Shown one piece after another: positions 7,838 to 14,812 of a stretch of 54,071 nucleotides of DNA (position 1 is the first letter of the stretch; the number at the start of each line of letters is the position of its first letter). A model generated the notes under the pieces. The model worked only from the letters and a program-made list of their open reading frames with translations, searched no databases and was not told where the DNA came from. A program made the translations under genes and the position numbers. The stretch lies in assembly GCA_905478665.1 (NCBI GenBank), contig CAJQJL010000051.1:1-54071 (forward strand), read 5' to 3'. Source of the stretch: an uncultured Flavobacteriales bacterium (GTDB lineage Bacteria > Bacteroidota > Bacteroidia > Flavobacteriales_D > Crocinitomicaceae).

Positions 7838-10027
7838 CTACATTATTAGTAATCCAGCTTCTTTTAATGTCATTATCGGTTTTGAATACCAGAAGAGTTC
7901 AAAGTCATCAAACTTGGCTTCGAAGTCTGTTTTTAGTTGAGAAATGGTTCGTTGCTCTTGATTGAAAATGGATAAAATCTCTAGTTGCATCATGAACCAT
8001 TCAGCTTTCGCTTCCTCTAAGTTTATTTCAATGCAATCATCTTTTAAATGGATTATCCATTGCGTCATTTCAACAGCTTTCCCTTTTTTTGAGATTGAAT
8101 AGTTTGATGTCAGAGGAGTCCCGCCCAACCATATTGGTTTTGAACTTGGCTTTGAGGTCGGAAAGGGGTCAGAATTAATTGAATTTTCGATGAAATCGGG
8201 ACGAATTTTAGTTTTTGGAACCTTAAAATCAAACCACTCATTCACGGGAATTTCAAAGCCAATGCCATGCATGAAATTAAACAGCGACTTTTTTAATCCG
8301 AAGCTGAATTTATCGTGGTCTATGCCCGTTTTGTCCTTGAATTGAATGTCGTTATGCGCAAAGGAAATCGACTCATGTTCTGGTGTTAACCCGTATTCAT
8401 CTGGATGCGCTCCAATGGGACTGTGTGCAGTTAATGCAAATTGATGCCAAAAACCAGATTGAATGATACCTAATTCGAAAAGTTGACGTACCATTTCCAA
8501 ACTGTCAATTGTTTCTTGGACCGTTTGTGTTGGATATCCGTACATTAAATACGAGTGTACCAATATTCCTGCATCCGTCAAATTTCGCGTTACACGAGCA
8601 ACTTGTTCGACAGTCACTCCTTTGTCAATCAATGCGAGCAAACGATCAGAGGCAACTTCCAGACCTCCAGAAAGAGCGATACATCCAGCGTGTTTGAGTA
8701 ATGTACAAAGATCTTGCGTGAAGCTTTTTTCAAAGCGGATGTTTGTCCACCACGTTACCACTAGTTTTCGCCGAATGATTTCGATTGCCAAAGCGCGCAT
8801 TAAGGCTGGAGGCGCCGCTTCATCTACAAAGTGAAATCCAGTTTCTCCAGTTTGCTCAATGATTTCCTCCATTCGATCGACAAGAAGTATTGCCGTTAAT
8901 GGTTCATAGAGTTTAATATAGTCTAAAGAGATATCACAGAAGGTACATTTGCCCCAATAACAACCGTGCGCCATTGTGAGCTTGTTCCATCTTCCATCAC
9001 TCCACAAACTATGCATTGGGTTCGCAATACCGATCACTGAAATATAGTCGTCTAAAAAGAGATCAGAATAATCTGGCGTACCCAATTCTGACTGACGGTA
9101 ATCAGGTCGCGTTGATGAATTCGTGTAGACCACGACTCCATTTTCAAGCGTAAAGGTTCGTTTGAAATCGAATGTTTCATTTGAAGAGCTCAAAGAGTTG
9201 TAAATGAGTTCTAGTGGCAATTCACCATCATCCAATGAAATGAAATCAAAGAAATCAAACACACGCGGTTCCGTCAACGATCTCAATTCAGTATTTGCAA
9301 ATCCCCCACCCATTGCTGTTTTGATATTCGGGTAATGCTGTTTTATGTATTGAGCGCATCGGAAGGCACTGAATAAATTACCGGGAAATGGGACAGAAAT
9401 ACAAACCAGTTTGGGCTGAAATTCTTGTAGGCGTAACTCCAGTAATTTAAGTGAAATGGAATCAATATAATTCAACTCTTCTTCCAATTGCTGATGGATT
9501 TCATCAAAATTGTTGGCGCTTCTTCCCAAGCGTTCCGCGTACTGACTAAATCCAAAATTCTCATCAATACATTCTGTAATAAAATCTGAAATGTCTTCGA
9601 GGTATAAGGTTGCCAGATGTTTCGCTTGATCCTGAATCCCCATCGATCCAAATGCCCATTCGAGTTCGTTCAATTGTTCAAATCGAGAAGCCTGAGGAAG
9701 AAAATTACCAGTACATATTTGCCGCGCTAAGGTCGGGTTCTTACCTTGTAGGAATAGAATAACGGAATCTATTGTTCGCGTATACTCATCTCTTAAGGCA
9801 TAGATTCGCTCGGAGTTTTCAGATTGGAGATCATCATTTTCAAATGCAGCTTCAAACAGATAGTGCAAGCGCGCTGAAGTGAAAAGCTCAAGAATTACTT
9901 CAATGCCCAAATCCATTTGATAGGAGCTAATTCCTTTCGTATTCAAAAAACCTTTGAGATAGGGGGTGGCGGGGTAAGGTGTGTTGAGTTGGGTGAAAGG
10001 TGGAGTAATGAGTAAGAAGTCTTTCAT
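7838..10027 (-). CDS. Large B12-binding radical SAM protein with a CX4CX2C cluster motif
   Basis: This 729-residue protein has an N-terminal cobalamin-binding-type domain (PPFTQLNTPYPATPYLKGFL, then VCISVPFPGNLF and a GGGFANTEL strand at about 230-240). The radical SAM domain begins near residue 350. The iron-sulfur motif reads HGCYWGKCTFC, with four rather than three residues between the first two cysteines. HFVDEAAPP, GLEVASDRLL and MYGYPTQTVQETIDSL are radical SAM barrel elements. The C-terminal ~150 residues are an extra domain. Family members perform methylations or rearrangements through adenosyl or methylcobalamin chemistry; the substrate is unknown. It is monocistronic and lies far from the glycan locus that contains its relatives. 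Confidence 0.75.
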   Translation of the reverse strand: MKDFLLITPPFTQLNTPYPATPYLKGFLNTKGISSYQMDLGIEVILELFTSARLHYLFEAAFENDDLQSENSERIYALRDEYTRTIDSVILFLQGKNPTLARQICTGNFLPQASRFEQLNELEWAFGSMGIQDQAKHLATLYLEDISDFITECIDENFGFSQYAERLGRSANNFDEIHQQLEEELNYIDSISLKLLELRLQEFQPKLVCISVPFPGNLFSAFRCAQYIKQHYPNIKTAMGGGFANTELRSLTEPRVFDFFDFISLDDGELPLELIYNSLSSSNETFDFKRTFTLENGVVVYTNSSTRPDYRQSELGTPDYSDLFLDDYISVIGIANPMHSLWSDGRWNKLTMAHGCYWGKCTFCDISLDYIKLYEPLTAILLVDRMEEIIEQTGETGFHFVDEAAPPALMRALAIEIIRRKLVVTWWTNIRFEKSFTQDLCTLLKHAGCIALSGGLEVASDRLLALIDKGVTVEQVARVTRNLTDAGILVHSYLMYGYPTQTVQETIDSLEMVRQLFELGIIQSGFWHQFALTAHSPIGAHPDEYGLTPEHESISFAHNDIQFKDKTGIDHDKFSFGLKKSLFNFMHGIGFEIPVNEWFDFKVPKTKIRPDFIENSINSDPFPTSKPSSKPIWLGGTPLTSNYSISKKGKAVEMTQWIIHLKDDCIEINLEEAKAEWFMMQLEILSIFNQEQRTISQLKTDFEAKFDDFELFWYSKPIMTLKEAGLLIM

Positions 10028-10327
10028 TCAGGTTGCAGATTATCTGATGCAAGATACTGTTTTGATTAGAGAAGAAGATGAAACAAGGTAGCAGAATGAT
10101 AGAAGCTGGTGAACCAATTCTTTGGAAGTAAAAGAGTAAGGTTAATTTCTATTTTATCCTCAATTTGAATTGTTGCGTTTTTTGCAACAGTAGAGTCCCT
10201 ATTGAGTTCCTCCTCCTTGTAAATGGTTTTTAAGTGTTTTGATATTACAGACCTATCTCTACCAAAGAGCTCTGATAAAATATGTTATAGTATACTTAAT
10301 TAGCAGGTCATGGTATTTAATGAAAGA
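10028..10327. other. Intergenic stretch without a recognised gene
   Basis: No convincing coding frame is present. A perfect small hairpin GTTGC-GTTTTTT-GCAAC-like structure lies near 10173-10191, and an isolated ATGTTATAG near 10281 resembles the outer box of the neighbouring attC-like sites. Decayed cassette DNA is possible. Confidence 0.4.
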
Positions 10328-10401
10328 TAACGGTTCTGCGGTAGGAAAAGTGGCGTTTTCTCTCGAGTGCAATCTTGCGCCATTTTTTTTACCGCATGTT
10401 A
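10328..10401 (-). repeat. attC-like palindrome, A-type copy 1
   Basis: On the plus strand the 74-bp unit starts with TAAC (10328-10331) and ends with GTTA (10398-10401). Nested inverted arms are TGCGGTA/TACCGCA and TGGCG/CGCCA, with an asymmetric spacer next to the outer boxes as in integron attC sites. The centre holds TTTCTCTCGAGTG, shared with the second copy. It begins 8 bp after the stop of the broken cassette gene, the usual gene-to-attC distance. No integrase gene is in the window. Confidence 0.55.
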
Positions 10402-10408
10402 TACACAT

Positions 10409-10752
10409 CTAATATAGTTCGATTTCACGAGTGTATTTGTTTTTCAATTCTCTAATACCATCTTCAGAAAGATAGACTTCCTGTGTCAACCGTTTCCCTT
10501 CGCATCAAAATCCTTATACTCATACTCATAGACAGTAGTAACAATACCTTTTTCATCAAGAAATTCCGTCCTTTTCAACTTACAATCTTTGTAGTATTTC
10601 TTAACATGCTCAACTCTACCAGCGTAATGGTCTTCTAGGAGAACTATTGAATCCCCTTCCCATGTCTGATAAGTAATTTCGAATTTTGATGTATCAAAAT
10701 CAGCTCTTTTTTCTGTACTGTAATAAGTTTTCCGTTCAGTAACGGTTGGCAA
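10409..10752 (-). pseudogene. Broken cassette gene (5' truncated and frameshifted)
   Basis: A coding frame running leftward from inside the A-type repeat encodes about 85 residues (YYSTEKRADFD, YQTWEGDSIVLLEDHY, YYKDCKLKRTEFLDEKG). It stops at TGA 10486-10488. A one-base shift near 10490 would continue it as GKRLTQEVYLSEDG and NKYTREIELY, with a stop at 10409-10411 immediately before the next repeat. No ATG starts the frame, so its 5' end is also missing or begins at TTG inside the repeat. The YYKxxKLKRTxF segment resembles the YwqK/MORN-2 repeats of the neighbouring cassette gene. A sequencing error at the shift is possible. Confidence 0.55.
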
Positions 10753-10813
10753 TAGGCTTTGTGGCGCTTTCTCTCGAGTGTAATTGTTGCGCGATTTTGC
10801 TTAGTGCATGTTA
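10740..10813 (-). repeat. attC-like palindrome, A-type copy 2
   Basis: This unit is exactly 74 bp from TAAC (10740-10743) to GTTA (10810-10813), the same length as copy 1. The core GTGGCG(C/T)TTTCTCTCGAGTG sits at the same offset and the right end reads GCATGTTATA as in copy 1. It starts 6 bp after the stop codon of the YwqK-like gene on the minus strand. The outer boxes and the bulged stem suggest a folded single-strand recombination site. Confidence 0.55.
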
Positions 10814-10819
10814 TATTTA

Positions 10820-11398
10820 TTAATAATATGGCTCTTCGGAATCAATAAAAAATTCATTTGATACGCTCGCTGGCCATTCTACAATCCACTTAACATTTTC
10901 ACCTTCATGCTTTTTATCTAATTGCTCTTGTTCCTTTTTATGATCATCTATTTCATCAAATTTTTTCACTTCTTTCAATGTACCATCCTTATTGTAGTAT
11001 GACCAAACTCCCACACGGGCATATCTTTCATAGGTTCCTGTTTTCTCCAATTTACCATTGGAATAATAAACGGATATACTTCCATTACCGATTGAATCAA
11101 TGGTCATATCAATTTGAATACTGCCATTTTCAAAATAGCGTACACAATGACCTTCTAAATCCCAATCCTTATAATTTGCGATAGCACTTTTCTTCCCATT
11201 TTCATAATACTCTTCATAGGCGCCATTTTTTTCACCCTTTTCAAAATGGATTTTGTATTGTAATTGTCCGTTGGGGTAATTTGTATAACAATAGCCGGAG
11301 AATTTTTCATCATCCCACTTCTCACTTTGGCAGGTGACCTGTGCTAATGAATCTGTTAAGCTCGTAATAATGATTAATATTATTAATAGGTTCTTCAT
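10820..11398 (-). CDS. Exported YwqK/MORN-2 repeat protein (cassette gene)
   Basis: This 192-residue protein has an N-terminal signal peptide (MKNLLIILIIITSLTDSLAQ). About five 22-24-residue repeats follow at about 30-155, each of the form YYxNGKLxxxGxYxxxxxxGxW (for example YPNGQLQYKIHFEKGEKNG and YYSNGKLEKTGTYERYARVG). This is the MORN-2 variant seen in YwqK-family proteins, often labelled antitoxins. A toxin partner is not adjacent. The gene starts 12 bp beyond a B-type attC-like repeat and ends 6 bp before an A-type one, so the gene plus one palindrome forms a compact cassette. An envelope-bound or immunity role is inference. Confidence 0.72.
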   Translation of the reverse strand: MKNLLIILIIITSLTDSLAQVTCQSEKWDDEKFSGYCYTNYPNGQLQYKIHFEKGEKNGAYEEYYENGKKSAIANYKDWDLEGHCVRYFENGSIQIDMTIDSIGNGSISVYYSNGKLEKTGTYERYARVGVWSYYNKDGTLKEVKKFDEIDDHKKEQEQLDKKHEGENVKWIVEWPASVSNEFFIDSEEPYY

Positions 11399-11409
11399 CT
11401 AATTAAATA

Positions 11410-11539
11410 TAACGGGATCGGGCTACGAAACGTGCGGCTCGCTACCCAAGTTGATATTTTGAAGGTAAGAATAGATTTTTAAACCAAAACGATTTTCCGA
11501 AGCAAAATTCCGCATGGTTTGTAGGACGTGTGGCTGTTG
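11410..11539 (-). repeat. attC-like palindrome, B-type copy 1
   Basis: The unit runs from TAAC (11410-11413) to GTTG (11536-11539). The arms GGGCTACGAAACGTGCGG (11420-11437) and CCGCATGGTTTGTAGGAC (11510-11527) pair at 13 Watson-Crick and 2 G-T positions out of 18. The central ~70 bp are AT-rich. The plan matches B-type copy 2 at 12291-12424. On the minus strand it lies directly upstream of the YwqK-like gene start. Confidence 0.55.
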
Positions 11540-11654
11540 CGCAACTTAGATTTTTTGAATAATGGTACAATTAGATCAAAACACGATGAGTTAGACTGCA
11601 CGCAATCAGGATATTACCTTTCTGGGGTAGTATGAAAATTGTTCAATTATTGAT

Positions 11655-11695
11655 TTGTTAGGTGTTGTGCAACGGTTACACGTGTTAGCAACTTC
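11655..11695. repeat. Short palindromic boundary after cassette gene 3
   Basis: Immediately beyond the stop of the 195-residue cassette gene lie GTTGTGCAAC and AACGGTTACACGTGTTAGCAAC. They hold TAAC/GTTA and GTTGCTAAC boxes like those at the outer ends of the neighbouring repeats. It may be the start of a truncated or rearranged attC-like site. About 110 bp with no recognised feature separate it from B-type copy 1. Confidence 0.4.
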
Positions 11696-12283
11696 CTATT
11701 TGAACATTGTCATTAGATACGATTTGATTTCGACTTTGTTCTTGAGGTCGATGATTTCTAATTTGAACCAATCTACTAGAATAAGATCATTGTCTTCTCC
11801 TAACTCATACAGTACATTTAACAACCTATCAAACTCAGAAACGGTAACAATTAGACTAACAGAAATCCATATAACACTCAGAAATTCTCCTTCTTGCATG
11901 AAGTGAATTTTCATTGAGTCAGATTTTAGGACCTTGTATTTACTTTCGTTAAAGGATTTTATTCGACCTTTCTCAAGCCTTATTTTGTTACATTTTTTAA
12001 AACCGCAACTGTCTAAATGTGTAACTAAGTAATCTGTTCTAATTTCTTGATTAATAAGTTTATGCGGCTCCAGTTTTCGCTCATGAATTTCGGTAAAACC
12101 ATTTACGTCACCGTCAATGTTAGAGATAATTTTGAATTCATCAAGAATGAGCTGTTTGTTTTCTTCATGTAATAGTTCTTCCTGAGCGATATCGTCCAGC
12201 CAAATTTGAGCTACCTCCTGTTTGGAAGATAACGTTTCAGATTTATCCGAACTTTTGATTTTTCGCTTAAATAACCAGTTCAT
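11696..12283 (-). CDS. Cassette gene of unknown function
   Basis: This gene encodes 195 residues from ATG at 12283. A longer upstream frame exists, but it reads through the B-type repeat and is unlikely to be translated. The ATG is only about 8 bp past the GTTGCTAAC box of that repeat, the normal layout of integron cassettes. The protein begins with basic residues (MNWLFKRKIKSSDK). A helical acidic region follows, then a C-terminal part with a hydrophobic stretch (SVIWISVSLIVTVSEF) and amphipathic strands. There is no signal peptide and no recognised motif. Many cassette-borne genes are orphans of this kind, and no function is proposed. Confidence 0.65.
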   Translation of the reverse strand: MNWLFKRKIKSSDKSETLSSKQEVAQIWLDDIAQEELLHEENKQLILDEFKIISNIDGDVNGFTEIHERKLEPHKLINQEIRTDYLVTHLDSCGFKKCNKIRLEKGRIKSFNESKYKVLKSDSMKIHFMQEGEFLSVIWISVSLIVTVSEFDRLLNVLYELGEDNDLILVDWFKLEIIDLKNKVEIKSYLMTMFK

Positions 12284-12290
12284 TCTAATT

Positions 12291-12424
12291 GTTGCTAACG
12301 TTTCGAGGCTAGGAACCGTGCGGCTCTTTACCAAGGTTGTCTTTCGAAGATAGTAATGATTTTCTAACTAGATTTTATCATACGAAGCATAAACCCCGTA
12401 TGGTTTTTAGGCGCTGTTATAAGT
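12291..12424 (-). repeat. attC-like palindrome, B-type copy 2
   Basis: TAAC (12296-12299) and GTTA (12416-12419) bound the unit. The arms GGCTAGGAACCGTGCGG (12307-12323) and CCGTATGGTTTTTAGGC (12396-12412) pair at 12 Watson-Crick and 4 G-T positions out of 17. Reading the minus strand, it begins TATAACAGCGCC, close to how Vibrio cassette repeats start (TAACAAACGCC), and ends CGTTAGC. It lies directly upstream of cassette gene 3. This is the best-preserved of the attC-like sites. Confidence 0.6.
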
Positions 12425-12430
12425 ACTTCT

Positions 12431-12514
12431 TTTAAAGAGCAGGAACATTTCATATTCTCCAAACCTTTATTGATCCTCCGACGAGCGTTCGCTCATAATA
12501 GTCTTCTTTTTCTT
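12431..12514 (-). repeat. Block repeat shared with 15203-15329 (inverted)
   Basis: Two perfect matches to the region near 15.2 kb occur here in inverted orientation: 21 bp at 12431-12451 (equals 15237-15257) and 18 bp at 12497-12514 (equals 15203-15220). A third block, TACTTATAACA (12414-12424 minus strand; 15319-15329 plus strand), keeps the same order. A 12-bp palindrome GAGCGTTCGCTC (12483-12494) lies between the blocks here only. This looks like the remains of a cassette 3' end. No gene is evident in 12425-12583. Confidence 0.6.
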
Positions 12515-12583
12515 AATTAACTAAGTGAAACACTTGTTTTGAGTAGTTCACGGAACAAAATGGGTATGAAGCGACGTAATATT

Positions 12584-12648
12584 TCAGGTATTTGTTGCAA
12601 TTTCACTGAGTAAAATCAGGTATATGTACCTGTTCTTTTTTAGCGTGA
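12584..12648 (+). promoter_or_regulatory. Two-box TCAGGTAT element, copy 2
   Basis: TCAGGTATTTGTTGCAATTT (12584-12603) and, 32 bp later, TCAGGTATATGTACCTG (12616-12632) are followed by a T-run and TAGCGTGA (12641-12648). The second box is a perfect dyad, CAGGTA-TATG-TACCTG. The same three blocks occur at 415-499. Here they lie 55-120 bp upstream of the NACHT NTPase start and are probably its control region. Confidence 0.55.
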
Positions 12649-12702
12649 GAATGTATAGATTTAATGTGAGAATAATTTTAGTTAAAATTTCAAGAAAACA
12701 AT

Positions 12703-13851
12703 ATGGATGACTTTTTTGTAAGTAGACCCGATATTGATGAACACCTTAAGGATTTCACACAAAGTGGTACAAGCCTAATGTTAATAACTGGAGTGGGAGG
12801 TTCAGGAAAAACGACTATACTAAGATCATACTTTGATCAGCACTTGAAAGAGAAGTCTTTTGAAAATGGGATTTATATTTCAGGATTTAAAATTCGATCA
12901 GTTGACGATTTAGAGCTATTAATTTTGAAAGAATTTGATTCTAACAAATGGAGTAATGTTACAACCAAGATTAATGAGGAGGTTCGTGAGATTCTTCTTG
13001 CAATAATTAGGACACATAAAATGCTATTAATTTTTGACGGATTGGATGAAGTTCCTACTGAAAATCAGCGTCAGGTATTGGATTATTTAATATTTATAAA
13101 TGATCAATTTGCTAATGGATCAAAATTGATTGTTTCATCCCGAAAATATGCGGAAAATCTAGTTAAATCTAGGTCAGTTCATTGTATGTATTTGACAATT
13201 GCCCCCCTCTCTCATAAAGAGCTTATAGAAGCAAAAATAAAACAGTTAAGAAGGACGAGCCCTCGTAATGAAGAATTTTATAAGATATATAAATCACTTC
13301 TTGGAAATTCAAAAGACCTTCCACCAGCAATATTGGAATTGATGCTGAAATTGAATGATGACGATAGAGTGGTCTTAGAATCCTTTCATTCAAACAGTTT
13401 TAGTCCAAGTGATTTGATTGAAAAATTGTTATCAAACCTATGGTCAAAGTTGTCAGAGGGGGCAAAACAATTTGTAAGAGCATTGTTGATTTTTGAAGGA
13501 AGTGTGACAATTGAAAAATTATCCTTACTAGTTGATATTAATGACGAAGAATTCCTTGATTGTATTAATGAATTAAAGAAGTATGCCGTAATAAGTATTT
13601 CAGGTAATGTTGTGACTTTTATTCATAAGACTATTTGCGAAGGTTTATTAAAACTTTTGGAGCAAGATCATGAGGGATTAGATAATACGCTTGATATATA
13701 TATAGACTTAAATTATGTAGATAAAGAACAAGTTGTTGATTTGTTAAAAGTGCTTAATGATGTTTATAAGTCAATTGGAGGAGATGAATTGACAATAACA
13801 GAGAGTGGTATCAATCGGTTTAGCCATTGTCCCATAAAAGTACAAGTTTAA
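12703..13851 (+). CDS. NACHT/STAND-type P-loop NTPase without fused effector or sensor
   Basis: This 382-residue protein begins only ~25 residues before the Walker A motif GVGGSGKTT (30-38). Walker B LLIFDGLDE (108-116) has the acidic DGLDE form typical of NACHT and related STAND ATPases. A sensor-1-like SSR follows at 145-147. Residues about 235-325 form a winged-helix-like segment (LWSKLSEGAKQFVRALLIF, then LLVDINDEEFLDCINELKKYAVI). STAND proteins normally carry an N-terminal effector and C-terminal repeats; both are absent. The next gene starts 7 bp after the stop, so the two likely form one unit in which the partner supplies the missing function. Anti-phage defence or regulated signalling is inferred from the family. 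Base composition is visibly more AT-rich than in the flanking genes. Confidence 0.75.
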   Translation: MDDFFVSRPDIDEHLKDFTQSGTSLMLITGVGGSGKTTILRSYFDQHLKEKSFENGIYISGFKIRSVDDLELLILKEFDSNKWSNVTTKINEEVREILLAIIRTHKMLLIFDGLDEVPTENQRQVLDYLIFINDQFANGSKLIVSSRKYAENLVKSRSVHCMYLTIAPLSHKELIEAKIKQLRRTSPRNEEFYKIYKSLLGNSKDLPPAILELMLKLNDDDRVVLESFHSNSFSPSDLIEKLLSNLWSKLSEGAKQFVRALLIFEGSVTIEKLSLLVDINDEEFLDCINELKKYAVISISGNVVTFIHKTICEGLLKLLEQDHEGLDNTLDIYIDLNYVDKEQVVDLLKVLNDVYKSIGGDELTITESGINRFSHCPIKVQV

Positions 13852-13858
13852 ATCAAGG

Positions 13859-14410
13859 ATGATGGAGGAGCAAAATGATAAAAGAGAGACTAATATCCTA
13901 AAGCTTTCAGCTTCTGGTTTTTCAGATGAAACTTGGAATAGATTGAATGACTCGTTTCTTAATATTATTGAGAACTTTTCAAATAAATTAGAAAATTCAA
14001 CTTCAATTGATAAAGATACTCTCGATACCACATCAAGTATTGTTAAAGATATTTCTACTATAGCAACCCAATGGGCTAAAGCAAAAATAGAAAAGCCAAC
14101 TCTTGAAAATGAAAAGATTAAAGCTGAAATTGCAGAGAAATTTGCACAAACGAAAAAGGTTTTAAAGGAAACGGAAAAAACAGACGAAGAAATAAAGTCG
14201 TTAAGAATTGAAAACCGACACAAGGAACTTTCTTATCATTTGGAAGAGCTTGAAAAAGTATTTGATCTGATGCAGAAATTCAAACAGGCAAAACTGCTTT
14301 TTTCCAAAGATGATGGCAAAGCAAGTTTGTTTATTGGTGGGAAACCTGAGGATTACTCGCAAGAAGAAAAACAGCAGGAAGTCAAGAAAAACAGAAATGA
14401 TGAGCTTTGA
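13859..14410 (+). CDS. Coiled-coil partner of the NACHT NTPase, unknown function
   Basis: This charged protein of 183 residues is nearly all helical. Residues about 75-155 are rich in Lys, Glu and Ala with heptad-like spacing (ENEKIKAEIAEKFAQTKKVLKETEKTDEEIKSL, split here across two helices), pointing to a coiled coil. No transmembrane segment, nuclease, TIR or protease motif is visible. The tail is hydrophilic (DYSQEEKQQEVKKNRNDEL). It starts 7 bp after the NTPase stop, so co-expression is near certain. It could be an adaptor, a structural component or an unrecognised effector. I do not recognise the family. Confidence 0.65.
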   Translation: MMEEQNDKRETNILKLSASGFSDETWNRLNDSFLNIIENFSNKLENSTSIDKDTLDTTSSIVKDISTIATQWAKAKIEKPTLENEKIKAEIAEKFAQTKKVLKETEKTDEEIKSLRIENRHKELSYHLEELEKVFDLMQKFKQAKLLFSKDDGKASLFIGGKPEDYSQEEKQQEVKKNRNDEL

Positions 14411-14436
14411 TAATTATCGTATTGTGAGTTAATTAT

Positions 14437-14643
14437 TTAGTAAGTACTTACCAATAACACCCTCACATCAACCTCAATGACTTTAGCGATCTGAAACAGA
14501 GTTTCAACTCTCGGTTGCATTTCATTTCTGCACCATTTAGAAACAGTTGTTCGGTTCATGTCTAATTGATCGGCTAACCAATTATTCGTCTTTCCCTTTT
14601 CTGCCAAAACTGCCTTGATGCGGTTGTAAACTTCTTTTTCCAT
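14437..14643 (-). CDS. Small XRE-family helix-turn-helix regulator
   Basis: This 68-residue protein is almost wholly a lambda-Cro/XRE domain: IKAVLAEKGKTNNWLADQLDMNRTTVSKWCRN forms the helix-turn-helix (about 8-40), and QPRVETLFQIAKVIEVDVRVLL completes the five-helix fold. It is transcribed away from the 102-residue gene and converges on the NTPase pair. A perfect 14-bp palindrome touches its start codon and a related 12-bp palindrome covers its last four codons. Autorepression is the simple reading; control of neighbouring accessory genes is possible. Confidence 0.85.
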   Translation of the reverse strand: MEKEVYNRIKAVLAEKGKTNNWLADQLDMNRTTVSKWCRNEMQPRVETLFQIAKVIEVDVRVLLVSTY

Positions 14644-14675
14644 GATAAGTACTTATCGTCAATGAATCAAATATA
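14644..14675 (-). promoter_or_regulatory. XRE promoter box and palindromic operator
   Basis: On the minus strand TATATTTG (14675-14668) is a -7 box. GATAAGTACTTATC (14644-14657), a perfect palindrome, lies between the expected transcription start and the ATG. GTAAGTACTTAC (14440-14451), sharing the AAGTACTT core, lies at the 3' end of the same gene. The arrangement fits an autoregulatory operator, possibly with looping between the two sites. Confidence 0.6.
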
Positions 14676-14690
14676 ATCACTTCATTTTAG

Positions 14691-14766
14691 ATGCTTTTAG
14701 CATTATTTTATGCCTTGTAGTATTCAAATCAATATTTTTAATAACTTTGTTATGCTTTAAAAGCAT
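14691..14766 (+). promoter_or_regulatory. Promoter of the 102-residue gene with two dyads
   Basis: TAACTTTG (14742-14749) fits the -7 consensus, with TTG at 14715-14717 (24-bp spacer, slightly long). Dyads ATGCTTTTAGCAT (14691-14703) and ATGCTTTAAAAGCAT (14752-14766) flank it, one upstream and one over the probable start site. They differ from the XRE palindromes, so a second regulator may act here. Confidence 0.45.
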
Positions 14767-14812
14767 ATATAAAACCCATGAAAGAATAATTTGAATATTA
14801 AAACCTAGTATT

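Noticed and set aside
10281-10290. ATGTTATAG as the end of another attC-like site
   Set aside because: No matching TAAC box with paired arms was found at 70-130 bp; only the outer box is present.
11696-12334. Longer start for cassette gene 3 (17 extra residues)
   Set aside because: The extension is a translation of the attC-like repeat itself; the ATG at 12283 has the normal spacing to the repeat end.
12440-12520. Minus-strand frame beginning near KEDYYERT as a gene fragment
   Set aside because: It is under 25 codons, opens after a stop and has no start codon; noted only as part of the block repeat.
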